A DNA stretch of 48,427 nt from Bacteroidota bacterium (GCA_013286235.1 JABDGE010000017.1:1-48427), one strand, 5' to 3'. Numbered from the stretch's first letter, positions 9,490 to 17,692 are shown. Translations and numbers: made by a program. The notes: generated from the letters alone by a model not told the origin.

Positions 9490-9674
9490 TATTCAAAGGA
9501 TTTATTTATAACGGTATCAACAGTTTCGATTTTCCCGGTAATGAAATTGATATAGCTCTCTGGCTTGCAGATATAGCATTCGCGGCCATTTAACCGGCTA
9601 TGCATATCGGCATTTAATCCCATGCAAAATCCAATTAAGGCTGATAGAATAATACCAGTCTTAAAAACCAGCAA
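9489..9674 (-). CDS. Small putative membrane or exported protein, 61 aa
   Basis: A short ORF between the secreted-protein gene (it overlaps that gene's 3' end by 14 bases) and the VOC gene (overlap of one base, TAATG). The first 20 residues are hydrophobic (FKTGIILSALIGFCMG), followed by a polar tail with two cysteines in ECYICKP. The tight packing supports a real, translationally coupled gene, but no family is recognised, and chance is possible. Confidence 0.35.
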   Translation of the reverse strand: MLVFKTGIILSALIGFCMGLNADMHSRLNGRECYICKPESYINFITGKIETVDTVINKSFE

Positions 9675-10752
9675 CTAATTCGCTTGCTGGCTTCAGGCTC
9701 AGGCCAAAATAAAACGTTTGCCCGCTGTGGTAATTTTCCCTTAACTCGAAGTTTTCAAAAGCAGGCCCACCGGGGACAGCTACGTAATTACTTTTATCGG
9801 CGCTACCGCCGCTCCAGTAATTCGCCCTGCCATTTACCCTTACCTGCAGCGAAGGATCATATCCGCCGGCATCAACACGCCAGTACTGGGTAAGCTTAAA
9901 AAATGGCCGGTAACGCCAGTTCCATTTGGCGAGATATGCAGGGCTTTGAGGCCATGAAGCCAATTCATTAAATGATTCATTTGATTCGGCCAGTACAATT
10001 GGGTTGCTGTTTTTATCTTTCAGCATCTGTGTAACCGGGTAGGGTTCTTTTTCGGCGAATTCGATCTCATCATAACCTTTAAACAATTCCCGTGAATCGA
10101 TCACATTATCTTTAAGATACAACAACCTCAACCTGGAATAATTGCCCATAGTGGCTGTGAGGGCGCAGCGTTCCATAGCCGCGCTTTTAGGATAGTTAAA
10201 CAGCTGCAAACCCAGTTCTCCCGGTCTGTCACTCCTGATGGTTAATTTCAAATAAGGGTTTGCTCCATCAATAAACTTTTCCATTAAAATGTAGAGTGAG
10301 AGTTGTTCGATTTCGGGATGGGTTGCATCCGGGTGGGTTATAACGCCGGGGGTGGACGCAGAAGGAGTAAAACCTCCTGTGGTATCCTCCGAAGCCCAAA
10401 ATAGCTTACCCAATTTGCCATCTACCCTTGAGGGCGATACTTCACTAAATTCCATATCGCCATCGACCTGCGGTTCGACAGCTATAAAATTAACCAGATA
10501 AACAGCCCCTTTATATTCATAACCTATCCGCAGCAAACCGCGAGGGCCGCCGTCTGAATTGGGATTTACACCATCTATCGAAGCGGGCCAAAGCCCCACA
10601 ACAATTCCGTTTTGAATACCCCATATGGGCGAAGATTTGGAATTTTCGGGCCTTATCCATGGCACCGTTGAGGGCGACTGCGCTTTGGCGAATTGTGTAT
10701 ACGCCAGAAATGTAGATCCAAGAAAGACATATTTGTAAATCTTTATAAACAT
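9661..10752 (-). CDS. Secreted protein of unknown function
   Basis: I chose the ATG at 10752, giving 363 residues, because it begins with a good signal peptide (MFIKIYKYVFLGSTFLAY, then FAKAQ). The longer frame to 10875 adds 41 residues without such character and would overlap the start region of the divergent ATPase gene. The mature protein is rich in Trp, Tyr, Gly and Asn, with beta-rich segments such as GLLRIGYEYKGAVYLVNFIAV and a C-terminal GQTFYFGLSLKP. This suggests a beta-sandwich, perhaps carbohydrate-related, but I recognise no family. It is the first gene of a four-gene minus-strand group. Confidence 0.65.
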   Translation of the reverse strand: MFIKIYKYVFLGSTFLAYTQFAKAQSPSTVPWIRPENSKSSPIWGIQNGIVVGLWPASIDGVNPNSDGGPRGLLRIGYEYKGAVYLVNFIAVEPQVDGDMEFSEVSPSRVDGKLGKLFWASEDTTGGFTPSASTPGVITHPDATHPEIEQLSLYILMEKFIDGANPYLKLTIRSDRPGELGLQLFNYPKSAAMERCALTATMGNYSRLRLLYLKDNVIDSRELFKGYDEIEFAEKEPYPVTQMLKDKNSNPIVLAESNESFNELASWPQSPAYLAKWNWRYRPFFKLTQYWRVDAGGYDPSLQVRVNGRANYWSGGSADKSNYVAVPGGPAFENFELRENYHSGQTFYFGLSLKPASELVAGF

Positions 10753-10912
10753 AGTTGCGAATGGTTTGCGTAAAAATATCGTATTCCGGATAGAAACCGA
10801 ATTAGTTTCGGGTACTTTTATGGCCGTGCCTGCCCCTTTTGCCTTTTGAGCGGCGGTCGGCCCATCAACGATCATTTGTTGGAATTTACCCAGTAAATTT
10901 AATATTTAATGT

Positions 10913-10920
10913 TAAATTTG
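10913..10920 (+). promoter_or_regulatory. Possible Bacteroidota -7 element before the DUF4143 ATPase
   Basis: The octamer TAAATTTG matches the Bacteroidota -7 consensus TAnnTTTG exactly and ends 5 bases before the ATG at 10926. If used, the transcript would be nearly leaderless. No clear TTTG element was found at the proper upstream spacing, so the call is weak. Confidence 0.25.
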
Positions 10921-10925
10921 CGGTG

Positions 10926-12104
10926 ATGATTGCACGGAGAGTCGAAAATAAGATACGGCAGGCGTTACTGCGCAGTCCGTCGGTTGCTTTGATGGGCCCC
11001 CGTCAGGTAGGCAAAACAACTATTGCGCTTAATATTTCTGAAACAGTTCCGGCTATTTACCTTGACCTGGAAAATCGGACTGATCTTGAAAAGGTGCGGG
11101 ACATTACCTCATTTCACGCTGAAAACAGGGATAAGCTAATAATTATGGATGAAGTGCAGCGCCTTCCAGAGGTTTTTGCACCTCTACGCGGAATAATTGA
11201 CGGGGAACGCAGAAAAGGAAATAAAACCGGGCAATTTTTATTTTTAGGTTCTGCCTCAATTGACCTTTTACGGCAGTCGAGCGAATCGTTGGCCGGGCGC
11301 ATAGCCTATATTGAGCTTCACGGCGTTGACGTATTAGAATACGCAGGGGATAATCAGGAAATGATTAACCAATTATGGCTTCGTGGAGGGTTTCCTGAAA
11401 GTTTACTGTCAGCTAATAACGATGATAGCCTCTATTGGCGCAGGGATTTTATCAAAACCTACCTGGAACGGGACATACCCCAACTCGGACCGCGAATCCC
11501 CGCTTTAACATTAGAACGCTTTTGGACCATGCTATCGCACAACCAGGGTGGAGTGGTCAACGCTTCACAGTTGGCCAGGAATCTGGAAGTTTCGAGTGTA
11601 ACGATTGGGCGCTATCTTGATTTGATGGCGGATCTTTTATTAGTCAGACGTTTACAACCCTGGACTGTTAATGTTGGGAAGCGCCTTGTCCGTGCGCCGA
11701 AGGTTTACGTCAGGGATAGCGGTATTACACATGCGCTGCTGAATATTTCCGGTTACAATGATTTACTTGGGCATCCTGTTGTCGGAAGCAGTTGGGAAGG
11801 TTTTGTAATTGAAAATATTCTTTCCGTTGCGCCCGCTTCGTCGCTGCCGTTTTATTACCGCACCGCTGACGGCGCGGTAATTGACCTGGTAATGGAATTT
11901 GCCGGCGAGGAAAAATGGGCCATTGAAATTAAACGCAGTTCCGCGCCTTCTTTATCCAAAGGGTTTCATATTGCCTGCGATGATATAAAAGCAGACAGAC
12001 AGTATGTGGTTTATGCAGGTAAAGATAAATTTCCAATGGGCAACGGCGTTACTGCAATTCCGTTGTGGAACTTGATGCAGGAGCTTCTGGATTATGAAAA
12101 ATAG
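10926..12104 (+). CDS. AAA family ATPase with DUF4143 domain
   Basis: I chose the ATG at 10926 (392 residues, MIARRVENKIRQALLRSP), since the family normally begins just before the P-loop; the frame is open further upstream to 10839. Walker A is GPRQVGKTT (residues 24-32) and Walker B is LIIMDEVQRL with Asp75-Glu76. The C-terminal half has the DUF4143 pattern: a winged-helix-like segment (LEVSSVTIGRYLDLMADLLL) and a nuclease-like core with DLVMEF and IEIKRS. Such proteins (AAA_14 + DUF4143) are common solitary ATPases of unsettled function, some suspected in mobile-element or toxin-antitoxin settings. It is convergent with the isomerase gene at 12167. Confidence 0.9.
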   Translation: MIARRVENKIRQALLRSPSVALMGPRQVGKTTIALNISETVPAIYLDLENRTDLEKVRDITSFHAENRDKLIIMDEVQRLPEVFAPLRGIIDGERRKGNKTGQFLFLGSASIDLLRQSSESLAGRIAYIELHGVDVLEYAGDNQEMINQLWLRGGFPESLLSANNDDSLYWRRDFIKTYLERDIPQLGPRIPALTLERFWTMLSHNQGGVVNASQLARNLEVSSVTIGRYLDLMADLLLVRRLQPWTVNVGKRLVRAPKVYVRDSGITHALLNISGYNDLLGHPVVGSSWEGFVIENILSVAPASSLPFYYRTADGAVIDLVMEFAGEEKWAIEIKRSSAPSLSKGFHIACDDIKADRQYVVYAGKDKFPMGNGVTAIPLWNLMQELLDYEK

Positions 12105-12124
12105 TTGTCGTTTAAAATTTTCAA

Positions 12125-12146
12125 GCCGGTGAAAAACTCAACCGGC
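12125..12146. terminator. Possible bidirectional terminator hairpin
   Basis: GCCGGT and ACCGGC form a 6-bp stem around a 10-base loop, between the 3' ends of two convergent genes. On the minus strand an AT-rich run follows. The stem is short and there is no strong U-tract, so this is tentative. Confidence 0.3.
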
Positions 12147-12166
12147 AGCTTTAATACCAACCGCTG

Positions 12167-12994
12167 CTAAAAAATATTTCTATAACGCTCCTTCAGGAAA
12201 TCCATCATGTAAACATTTATTTCCCATTGATTTGCCACCGGCATTTTGGTAAACGGTAAAGCGAGCATATAGGGTGCGGGGCCAAATTCGGGGGTGATGG
12301 TTAAAACAGCTGCCCCATTGTTTAGGCGGCATTCAACGATTTCATCCCACCATTTTAAATGTGCATCCACTTCGCTTTGCCATTCAGGAGCGCGCGGGTC
12401 CGTTACCTGGGCTGATTCTGCATGGCCAACCCTGGCATGGATATGTACGGTTTTGCTGATAGCGAGTTTAAGGGCTTCTTCCTGTTGTTCCAGCAAACTC
12501 GCGGATACATTGCACCAATGTGAAAAATCGGCAGTGATCACGATATCCGGATTTTGCGTGAGCAATTCTTTTGCTATGTGCGCTGCAAACAGGGCCTTAC
12601 CGCGGTGCGTTTCGTGGGCTATCAAAATGCCGGTATTGTCGGTGATTTGCGTCGCCAACTGAAAAAGCTCCCCGTTTTGTGCGGGGGTAAAATAATCCTT
12701 GCCGGTTTGCGCATCGATCAGCAAAGGCTTTAAGGCAGCCATGCTTTCCATGTGCTTTTTGAAGTTCTCTTTATCAAGGTCTAAGTCCTTTTCAAACGAC
12801 TGATAGTATTGCCCAATCAGCAGCAGATCATACTTTTTTAATGCAGACATGATCTCCAACTGTTCAGCATCACCAAACGGCACAGGGGTTTCAACGCCGT
12901 CAAATCCTGCATCCTTTACCTTTTTGCAAAAATCATCCCAAGGAATATTTGCGGAACCCCACCTCGGGCAGAAGAATTTAATTTGCATCAGCAC
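12167..12994 (-). CDS. Sugar phosphate isomerase/epimerase (TIM barrel), cytoplasmic
   Basis: A 275-residue TIM-barrel protein of the xylose-isomerase-like family without signal peptide. Visible barrel elements include FDGVETPVPFGDAEQLEIM (N-terminal strand and helix), GILIAHETHRGKALF, DIVITADFSHWCNVS and VHIHARVGHAES, which contain the likely metal ligands. The true start could be the second Met (12988). It is the last gene of the PhyH-GMC-isomerase operon, 36 bases after the GMC gene. It probably acts on the keto-sugar or polyol derivative produced by that oxidoreductase, which is inference from neighbourhood. Confidence 0.82.
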   Translation of the reverse strand: MLMQIKFFCPRWGSANIPWDDFCKKVKDAGFDGVETPVPFGDAEQLEIMSALKKYDLLLIGQYYQSFEKDLDLDKENFKKHMESMAALKPLLIDAQTGKDYFTPAQNGELFQLATQITDNTGILIAHETHRGKALFAAHIAKELLTQNPDIVITADFSHWCNVSASLLEQQEEALKLAISKTVHIHARVGHAESAQVTDPRAPEWQSEVDAHLKWWDEIVECRLNNGAAVLTITPEFGPAPYMLALPFTKMPVANQWEINVYMMDFLKERYRNIF

Positions 12995-13030
12995 GTATTT
13001 AATAAACCCCGGTAAATATATCCATAAGGC

Positions 13031-14746
13031 TTACAAATTGCCTTTTTTTAATTCATTAACAGCATAGTCGGCGGCACGGGCTGTGAGCGCCATATAGGTT
13101 AAGGATGGGTTTTGACAAGCGCCGGATGTCATGCAGGCGCCGTCGGTTACAAACACATTAGACGCCCCCCAGACCTGGTTGTGGCCGTTCAAAACGGAGG
13201 TTTTGGCATCCAGGCCCATCCTGGCGGTTCCCATTTCGTGAATGCCGAGGCCTGGCGCCTGTTCCGTGTCGTACTGGCTGATATTTTTGAAGCCGGCTTT
13301 ATCCAGCATTTCGGCGCCGGTTTGTAAAAGGTCTTTCAGCATCGTGGTTTCATTGCTCCGGAACTTGCAATCAATATCCAGTAAGGGTATCCCCCATTTA
13401 TCTTTTTTATCCCTGCTTAAGGTAACTTTATTGTTTACATCCGGGAGGCATTCGCCCATACCCGTCATGCCCATGTACCATGAGCCGGCCTCCGTTAAAC
13501 TGTCTTTAAACGCACCGCCTATTTGTTGTCTGGCGGTTCCATCGCCACTCCCCCTGCCACCGCCGCAGGCAAATGCATACCCCCTTAAAAAATCGACCTC
13601 CTTTTTACCGTTTAAATTTCTAAACCTTGGCAGGTAAACCCCCGTAGGGCGGCGACCAAAGTAGTATTGATCTTTGAACCCGTCGTGTTCACCCGAAACG
13701 CGACCGCGGTAATTATGGTCCATCAGGTTATGGCCCAAAGCACCGCTGTCATTTCCTATTCCATTAGGAAAACGCGAAGACGTGGAGTTAAGCAATATGA
13801 GGGTGCTGTTTAAAGTTCCCGCGTTAACAAAAACGATCTGCGCAAAATATTCGGTGGCCTGGAGTGTATTGGTATCGATCACCCGTACGCCTTTTGCTTT
13901 CTGGCTTTTTTCATCATAAATAATAGAATGGACAACCGAGAAAGGCTGCAAAGTTAAATTGCCGGTAGCTACCGCCGCCGGTAACGTAGCCGAATTACTG
14001 CTGAAATACCCGCCGAAGGGGCAGCCGCGGTAACACAGATCCCGGTACTGGCATGGCCCCCTTCCGTTGATCGCTCTTGACAGGTTTGCAGTACGCGAAA
14101 TTACCAGGTTCCGGCCGGGGAAGTTTGATTCGATGCTCTCTTTAAAGTGCTTTTCGATCGCATTCATTTCCATCGGCGGCAAAAACTCGCCGTCGGGCAC
14201 TTGGGGCAAGCCATCGCGATTGCCGCTTATCCCGGCAAATTTCTCGGCATAACTATACCATGGGGCAATGTCCTTATACCGGATAGGCCAGTCGACAGCA
14301 ATACCATCCTTCGCGTTAGCTTCAAAATCAAGGTCGCTCCAGCGCTGGGTCCATCTTGCCCAAAGCAATGATTTACCGCCAACCTGGTAGCCTTTTATCC
14401 AGTCGAACGGTTTGGTTTGGATGTAGGGATGTTCCTTATCTTTTACAAAAAACTGTTCAGTTCCTTCATTAAAAGCATAGCAGCGGGCAGCTATCGGGTT
14501 ATCCTCGATTATTTTTAAAGGCAGTTCATCACGATGGGGAAATCCCCAGGGCGGCGTCATCGCGGTGGTGTAGTCTTTGATGTGTTCCACATTTCGGCCG
14601 CGCTCCAGCACGAGGGTTTTAAGGCCCTTTTCGCAAAGCTCTTTCGCTGCCCAGCCGCCGGATATCCCGGAGCCTATGACGATGGCATCATAAGTGTTTT
14701 GTGCTGCGCCTTTGGAATTGATGTTTTTATCGGATAGATCGCTCAT
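13031..14746 (-). CDS. GMC-family FAD-dependent oxidoreductase
   Basis: A 571-residue glucose-methanol-choline oxidoreductase. The N-terminal ADP-binding motif is VIGSGISGGWAAKELCEKG (about residues 22-40) and the C-terminal GMC_oxred_C region has the active-site His503 in GIHEMGTARMG and Asn546 in CQNPSLTYMA. A cysteine-rich segment (CQYRDLCYRGCPFGGYF) is typical of the sugar/gluconate-dehydrogenase-like subgroup found in Bacteroidota. There is no signal peptide, unlike many relatives that carry Tat signals. It lies 2 bases after the PhyH gene and precedes the isomerase gene, so the three form one operon. It probably oxidises a sugar or cyclitol hydroxyl to a ketone. Confidence 0.9.
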   Translation of the reverse strand: MSDLSDKNINSKGAAQNTYDAIVIGSGISGGWAAKELCEKGLKTLVLERGRNVEHIKDYTTAMTPPWGFPHRDELPLKIIEDNPIAARCYAFNEGTEQFFVKDKEHPYIQTKPFDWIKGYQVGGKSLLWARWTQRWSDLDFEANAKDGIAVDWPIRYKDIAPWYSYAEKFAGISGNRDGLPQVPDGEFLPPMEMNAIEKHFKESIESNFPGRNLVISRTANLSRAINGRGPCQYRDLCYRGCPFGGYFSSNSATLPAAVATGNLTLQPFSVVHSIIYDEKSQKAKGVRVIDTNTLQATEYFAQIVFVNAGTLNSTLILLNSTSSRFPNGIGNDSGALGHNLMDHNYRGRVSGEHDGFKDQYYFGRRPTGVYLPRFRNLNGKKEVDFLRGYAFACGGGRGSGDGTARQQIGGAFKDSLTEAGSWYMGMTGMGECLPDVNNKVTLSRDKKDKWGIPLLDIDCKFRSNETTMLKDLLQTGAEMLDKAGFKNISQYDTEQAPGLGIHEMGTARMGLDAKTSVLNGHNQVWGASNVFVTDGACMTSGACQNPSLTYMALTARAADYAVNELKKGNL

Positions 14747-14748
14747 GA

Positions 14749-15603
14749 TTACTTATTAACCTCCTGCTCCCAACCGGTTTCTTTCAAGGCCGGATCATTT
14801 TCCTTTTTCAGGAAGTCGGCATTTGATAAGGATTCAGCTTCCCATTCCAGTATCGCTTCATCGGGCACCACGTTTACGGGTGTTTTCCACGATGTGGAGG
14901 TTTCATTGTAGGCCAGGTTGGATTGCAGACTGTAGCAGGAAATGATAGACCAGCGCGGATGATCGGATAAGTTGGCTTCCGACCGGTGCAGCAAGTTGCT
15001 GTGAAAAAATAAGGCGTCGCCAGCTTCCAGTTCCGAATACACCAGATCCATCGTTTTTAGAGCATTGTTTACCATGGTCATGTCCGCGCCAACCTGCTCT
15101 CCGGCAAAGCCGTGATTTACGCGGCCAATTTTATGGGAGTTTTTGATCACCTGCAGGCAGCCGTTTTCCTTGCTGGCCGGTGTAAGGGCAATCATCACGC
15201 TGATCAGTTCATCGGGGAACATAAACTGGTTTTTATACCAGTAGCCGTAGTCCTGGTGCCATTCCCATGCGCCGCCAACCTTTGGTTCCTTTTGCATCAG
15301 CTTGGAATGGAAATGGCAAACCTTGGCCTTATCCCCCAATAGCTGCTGCACGGCGGATATCATTTTTTCACTCCTGGTTAAATAACCAAAAACATCGTTG
15401 CCGGGTGTGAACCATAAGGACAATTTTGTTTTCTTTCCACTTTGGTCGTTTAGGTCAAGTGCGTTATTCAGCATGGCGTTATCATTTACAGCAGTACCAT
15501 ACAGTTTATCAATTTCGGCTTTGCTGCAAAAGTTCTTCACGACAAGATAGCCCTGGTCATGGTACAGCGAAATTTGTTCGGCGGTTAATTTTTTGCCCGG
15601 CAT
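14749..15603 (-). CDS. Phytanoyl-CoA dioxygenase (PhyH)-family Fe(II)/2-oxoglutarate oxygenase
   Basis: A 284-residue protein with the PhyH double-stranded beta-helix. The iron triad appears as His116-x-Asp118 (WEWHQDYGYW) and a distal His206 in SNLLHRSEAN, with Arg218 (PRW) in the position that binds 2-oxoglutarate. It would hydroxylate a small molecule, using O2 and 2-oxoglutarate. It is the first gene of a minus-strand operon with the GMC oxidoreductase and TIM-barrel genes, and is divergent from an AraC-type regulator, which probably controls it. The substrate is not predictable from the sequence; phytanoyl-CoA itself is unlikely. Confidence 0.88.
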   Translation of the reverse strand: MPGKKLTAEQISLYHDQGYLVVKNFCSKAEIDKLYGTAVNDNAMLNNALDLNDQSGKKTKLSLWFTPGNDVFGYLTRSEKMISAVQQLLGDKAKVCHFHSKLMQKEPKVGGAWEWHQDYGYWYKNQFMFPDELISVMIALTPASKENGCLQVIKNSHKIGRVNHGFAGEQVGADMTMVNNALKTMDLVYSELEAGDALFFHSNLLHRSEANLSDHPRWSIISCYSLQSNLAYNETSTSWKTPVNVVPDEAILEWEAESLSNADFLKKENDPALKETGWEQEVNK

Positions 15604-15713
15604 ATAATTGGCTTTTGAATTTAGGCAAGTTAGCCCGTACTGCCGTATGGCACTACATTATTTATGTTGAAAACCGATACTTTTCTAACATTCATCATAA
15701 AAGCGTTATCTTT

Positions 15714-16583
15714 ATGCATATGAAACCGGTACTGGAATATTTGCCGCGCAATTCGGGCGAATCGTTTGTTACTAAGTTTTTCGACTATAGTTTCTATCCT
15801 ACCCCCTGGCATTTTCACCCGGAATATGAGTTGGTTTTGGTTACCGAAAGTACCGGGAAGCGACTCATTGGCGACCATATCAGCGATTTCGCGCCCGGCG
15901 ACCTGGCCCTGATCGGCCCTTATCTCCCGCATACGTATCGTAACGACCCGCAGTATTATGAAGCCGACTCCGGCCTGCGGGCCAAATCAATTGTGGTGCA
16001 TTTTAAGGAGGACTCATTAGGAGAGGGGTTTTTGAGCCTGCCCGAGGCGCAAAAGATCTGTAACCTGTTGAGCCGTTCCGCTAAAGGCCTTGCCATAACC
16101 GGAAAAACAAATCAGCTGGTGAGCGAAAAATTTCATCAATTAATTGATGAAAAAGGCCTTAACCGTTGGCTTAAACTGCTTGAAATCCTGAATACGCTTG
16201 CGGATAGCAAGGATTTAAGTTTCATATGCAATAGTGTGATCACCGGGCAGAATGCTAACGAAACTGCCAGGATGAATAAGATCATCGACTTTGTGATCAA
16301 GGATTTCAATCGCGAGATTTTATTATCGGAGGCGGCCGGGATAGTCAACATGGCCGAAAACTCATTTTCCCGCTACTTCAGTCAGCGCACCCGGAAATCA
16401 TTTACCGGTTTTGTAAACGAAGTAAGGCTTAACCATGCCTCGAAATTATTGATAGAAACGTCCAAAAGCGTTACAGAGATCTGTATGGAAAGCGGCTTTA
16501 ATAACCTTTCCAACTTCAACCGGCAATTCCGCAAGGTTTATGGGAAGAATCCGTTGAGCTTTAAAAAGTTGTATGTGGGATAA
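15714..16583 (+). CDS. AraC-family transcriptional regulator with cupin sensor domain
   Basis: I start at ATG 15714 (289 residues); a second ATG at 15720 is equally possible, and the frame upstream to 15426 is antisense to the PhyH gene. The N-terminal half is an AraC-type cupin (WHFHPEYELVLVTESTGKR, then FAPGDLALIGPYLPHTYR), which usually binds a sugar. The C-terminal ~100 residues hold two helix-turn-helix motifs, with the second one in SVTEICMESGFNNLSNFNRQ followed by FRKVYGKNP. It is divergent from the PhyH-GMC-isomerase operon with about 110 bases between, which suggests that it senses the pathway substrate and activates that operon. Its stop abuts the ORF6N gene. Confidence 0.9.
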   Translation: MHMKPVLEYLPRNSGESFVTKFFDYSFYPTPWHFHPEYELVLVTESTGKRLIGDHISDFAPGDLALIGPYLPHTYRNDPQYYEADSGLRAKSIVVHFKEDSLGEGFLSLPEAQKICNLLSRSAKGLAITGKTNQLVSEKFHQLIDEKGLNRWLKLLEILNTLADSKDLSFICNSVITGQNANETARMNKIIDFVIKDFNREILLSEAAGIVNMAENSFSRYFSQRTRKSFTGFVNEVRLNHASKLLIETSKSVTEICMESGFNNLSNFNRQFRKVYGKNPLSFKKLYVG

Positions 16584-17117
16584 CTATAGATCATCGGACT
16601 TATACCCTATTCGTTTTCGCGGTTTAGCATCGATCTTTTTTTCTAATAATTCATCCAGGTAGCGGAATACTATTTCCATGTTTTTATCCTGGTTATCCAG
16701 CTTTCCTTTGATCTTTTCAATTTCTAAGCGTAATTCAGTATTGTCCATAAGCATTTGACGGATGCGGGTAAATATGCGGATGATCTGTATATTTACCTTA
16801 ATTGCCTTGCTGCTGTTTAATACACTCGAAAGCATGGATACGCCCTGTTCGGTAAAGGCCATTGGCAAATACTTAACATGCTCCCCGCGCTTTAAGGTGC
16901 CAATTTGGCTCCTTAGAGAATTGTATTCATTTGAGGTAAGTTCAAACATAAAATCATCTGGAAATCTTTCTGCATTTCGTCTAACCTGCCTTTTCAATTG
17001 TTTGTTCTCGACCTCGTAAAGGCCTGCCAAATCTGTGTCCAACATTACTTTATGCCCACGGATATAATAAATTTGGTTCATTATTATTTCATCAGGTATT
17101 ACGGACTCGCCGGTCAT
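16584..17117 (-). CDS. ORF6N domain-containing protein
   Basis: A 177-residue protein with an N-terminal ORF6N DNA-binding-type domain (IYYIRGHKVMLDTDLAGLYE, then RNAERFPDDFMFELT and LPMAFTEQGVSMLSSVL), followed by a helical C-terminal part (ELRLEIEKIKGKLDNQDKNM) that may be a coiled coil. ORF6N proteins are known from phages and as chromosomal genes in Bacteroidota; their function is unsettled. The coding segment for SLRSQIGTL (about 16892-16916) is itself nearly palindromic, centred on CCAATTTGG, like the palindromes in the adjacent non-coding stretch. It is convergent with the AraC gene with no space between. Confidence 0.88.
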   Translation of the reverse strand: MTGESVIPDEIIMNQIYYIRGHKVMLDTDLAGLYEVENKQLKRQVRRNAERFPDDFMFELTSNEYNSLRSQIGTLKRGEHVKYLPMAFTEQGVSMLSSVLNSSKAIKVNIQIIRIFTRIRQMLMDNTELRLEIEKIKGKLDNQDKNMEIVFRYLDELLEKKIDAKPRKRIGYKSDDL

Positions 17118-17280
17118 TTTAATGTTGTAAAAAAAATTTATGATAATGCGGCTTCAAGTTGCCAATTAGTTTAATCAATAACAAATTCGCACCCCAACAA
17201 TTTGGCACACTTGGTACCTTGACGTGACATAATTGCTCCCCTCTATTTTGGTTTATGAATTTGTAGATACAGATTTATTC

Positions 17281-17345
17281 TAAGGTGCCAATTTGCCTCC
17301 TTAAAGAATTCTATTCGCCCATCCCAAATTTAGTTAAAAACCGGT
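17281..17345 (-). pseudogene. Decayed ORF6N gene fragment
   Basis: Read on the minus strand, this piece encodes FLTKFGMGE, a stop, then NSLRRQIGTL. The intact neighbour has FELTSNEYNSLRSQIGTL at the matching position, so the stop replaces the tyrosine. DNA identity is high around CTAAGGTGCCAATTTG, and the rest is degraded. It is therefore a remnant of a second ORF6N copy, lying in a 575-base stretch (17118-17692) without an intact gene. Confidence 0.65.
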
Positions 17346-17413
17346 GGGACATTGTTTCTGAATTTCAAGTTGATTGCCTTTTAAAGGGGCTAATTTCAAC
17401 TTCGATAAAATCT

Positions 17414-17446
17414 AATCTTGAAATCACAATTTGTGATTTCAAGATT
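17414..17446. repeat. Perfect 33-base palindrome (16+1+16)
   Basis: The left arm AATCTTGAAATCACAA and its exact reverse complement flank a single T at 17430. The inner 27 bases follow the same pattern as the palindrome at 17482-17526, with symmetric base changes on both arms. It lies in the ORF6N-remnant region. Confidence 0.9.
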
Positions 17447-17481
17447 GCCCGTTCATCACAACTTAATGATTGAGTTTTATC

Positions 17482-17526
17482 ACTTGCCAACTTGAGGTCG
17501 CAATTTGCGACCTCAAGTTGGCAAGT
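17482..17526. repeat. Perfect 45-base palindrome (22+1+22)
   Basis: Left arm 17482-17503 and right arm 17505-17526 are exact reverse complements around T17504. Its core CTTGAGGTCGCAA/T/TTGCGACCTCAAG can be read as codons for NLRSQFATSSW, which resembles the conserved ORF6N segment LRSQ(I/F)xTS. It may therefore be a remnant of, or a mobile piece that also occurs inside, ORF6N genes. Confidence 0.9.
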
Positions 17527-17609
17527 AGTTTAGTTAATAGCCAAATTTCGAGTTGTTGGCTTCCCATGCTGATACAAAAAGTTAACTTATTTTTATTTTA
17601 ATTTACTTT

Positions 17610-17655
17610 TATCGCTAAAAGTAAACTTAATGAATTTTAAGTTTACTTAGCGATA
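17610..17655. repeat. Inverted repeat with 2-base bulge upstream of nothing / downstream of C45 gene
   Basis: Arms 17610-17630 and 17637-17655 pair over 19 bases (TATCGCTAA...GTAAACTTAA) except for two additional A in the left arm, around a 6-base loop. It lies 38 bases beyond the stop of the minus-strand C45 gene, so it could act as its terminator or as an operator-like site. The rest of 17118-17692 holds the ORF6N remnants and nothing else recognisable. Confidence 0.55.
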
Positions 17656-17692
17656 GGAATAAGTACATTAAGCCGTTTCAGAAAAATCACCG

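Noticed and set aside
10753..10875. Longer start of the secreted protein gene on the minus strand
   Set aside because: It would place 41 residues before the signal peptide and overlap the start region of the divergent ATPase gene.
13242..13637. Plus-strand frame of 131 residues inside the GMC gene
   Set aside because: It is antisense to a well-conserved gene and has the composition of a reverse-frame shadow.
15426..15713. Longer N-terminus of the AraC regulator
   Set aside because: This part is antisense to the PhyH gene and unlike the family. The cupin domain begins shortly after 15714.
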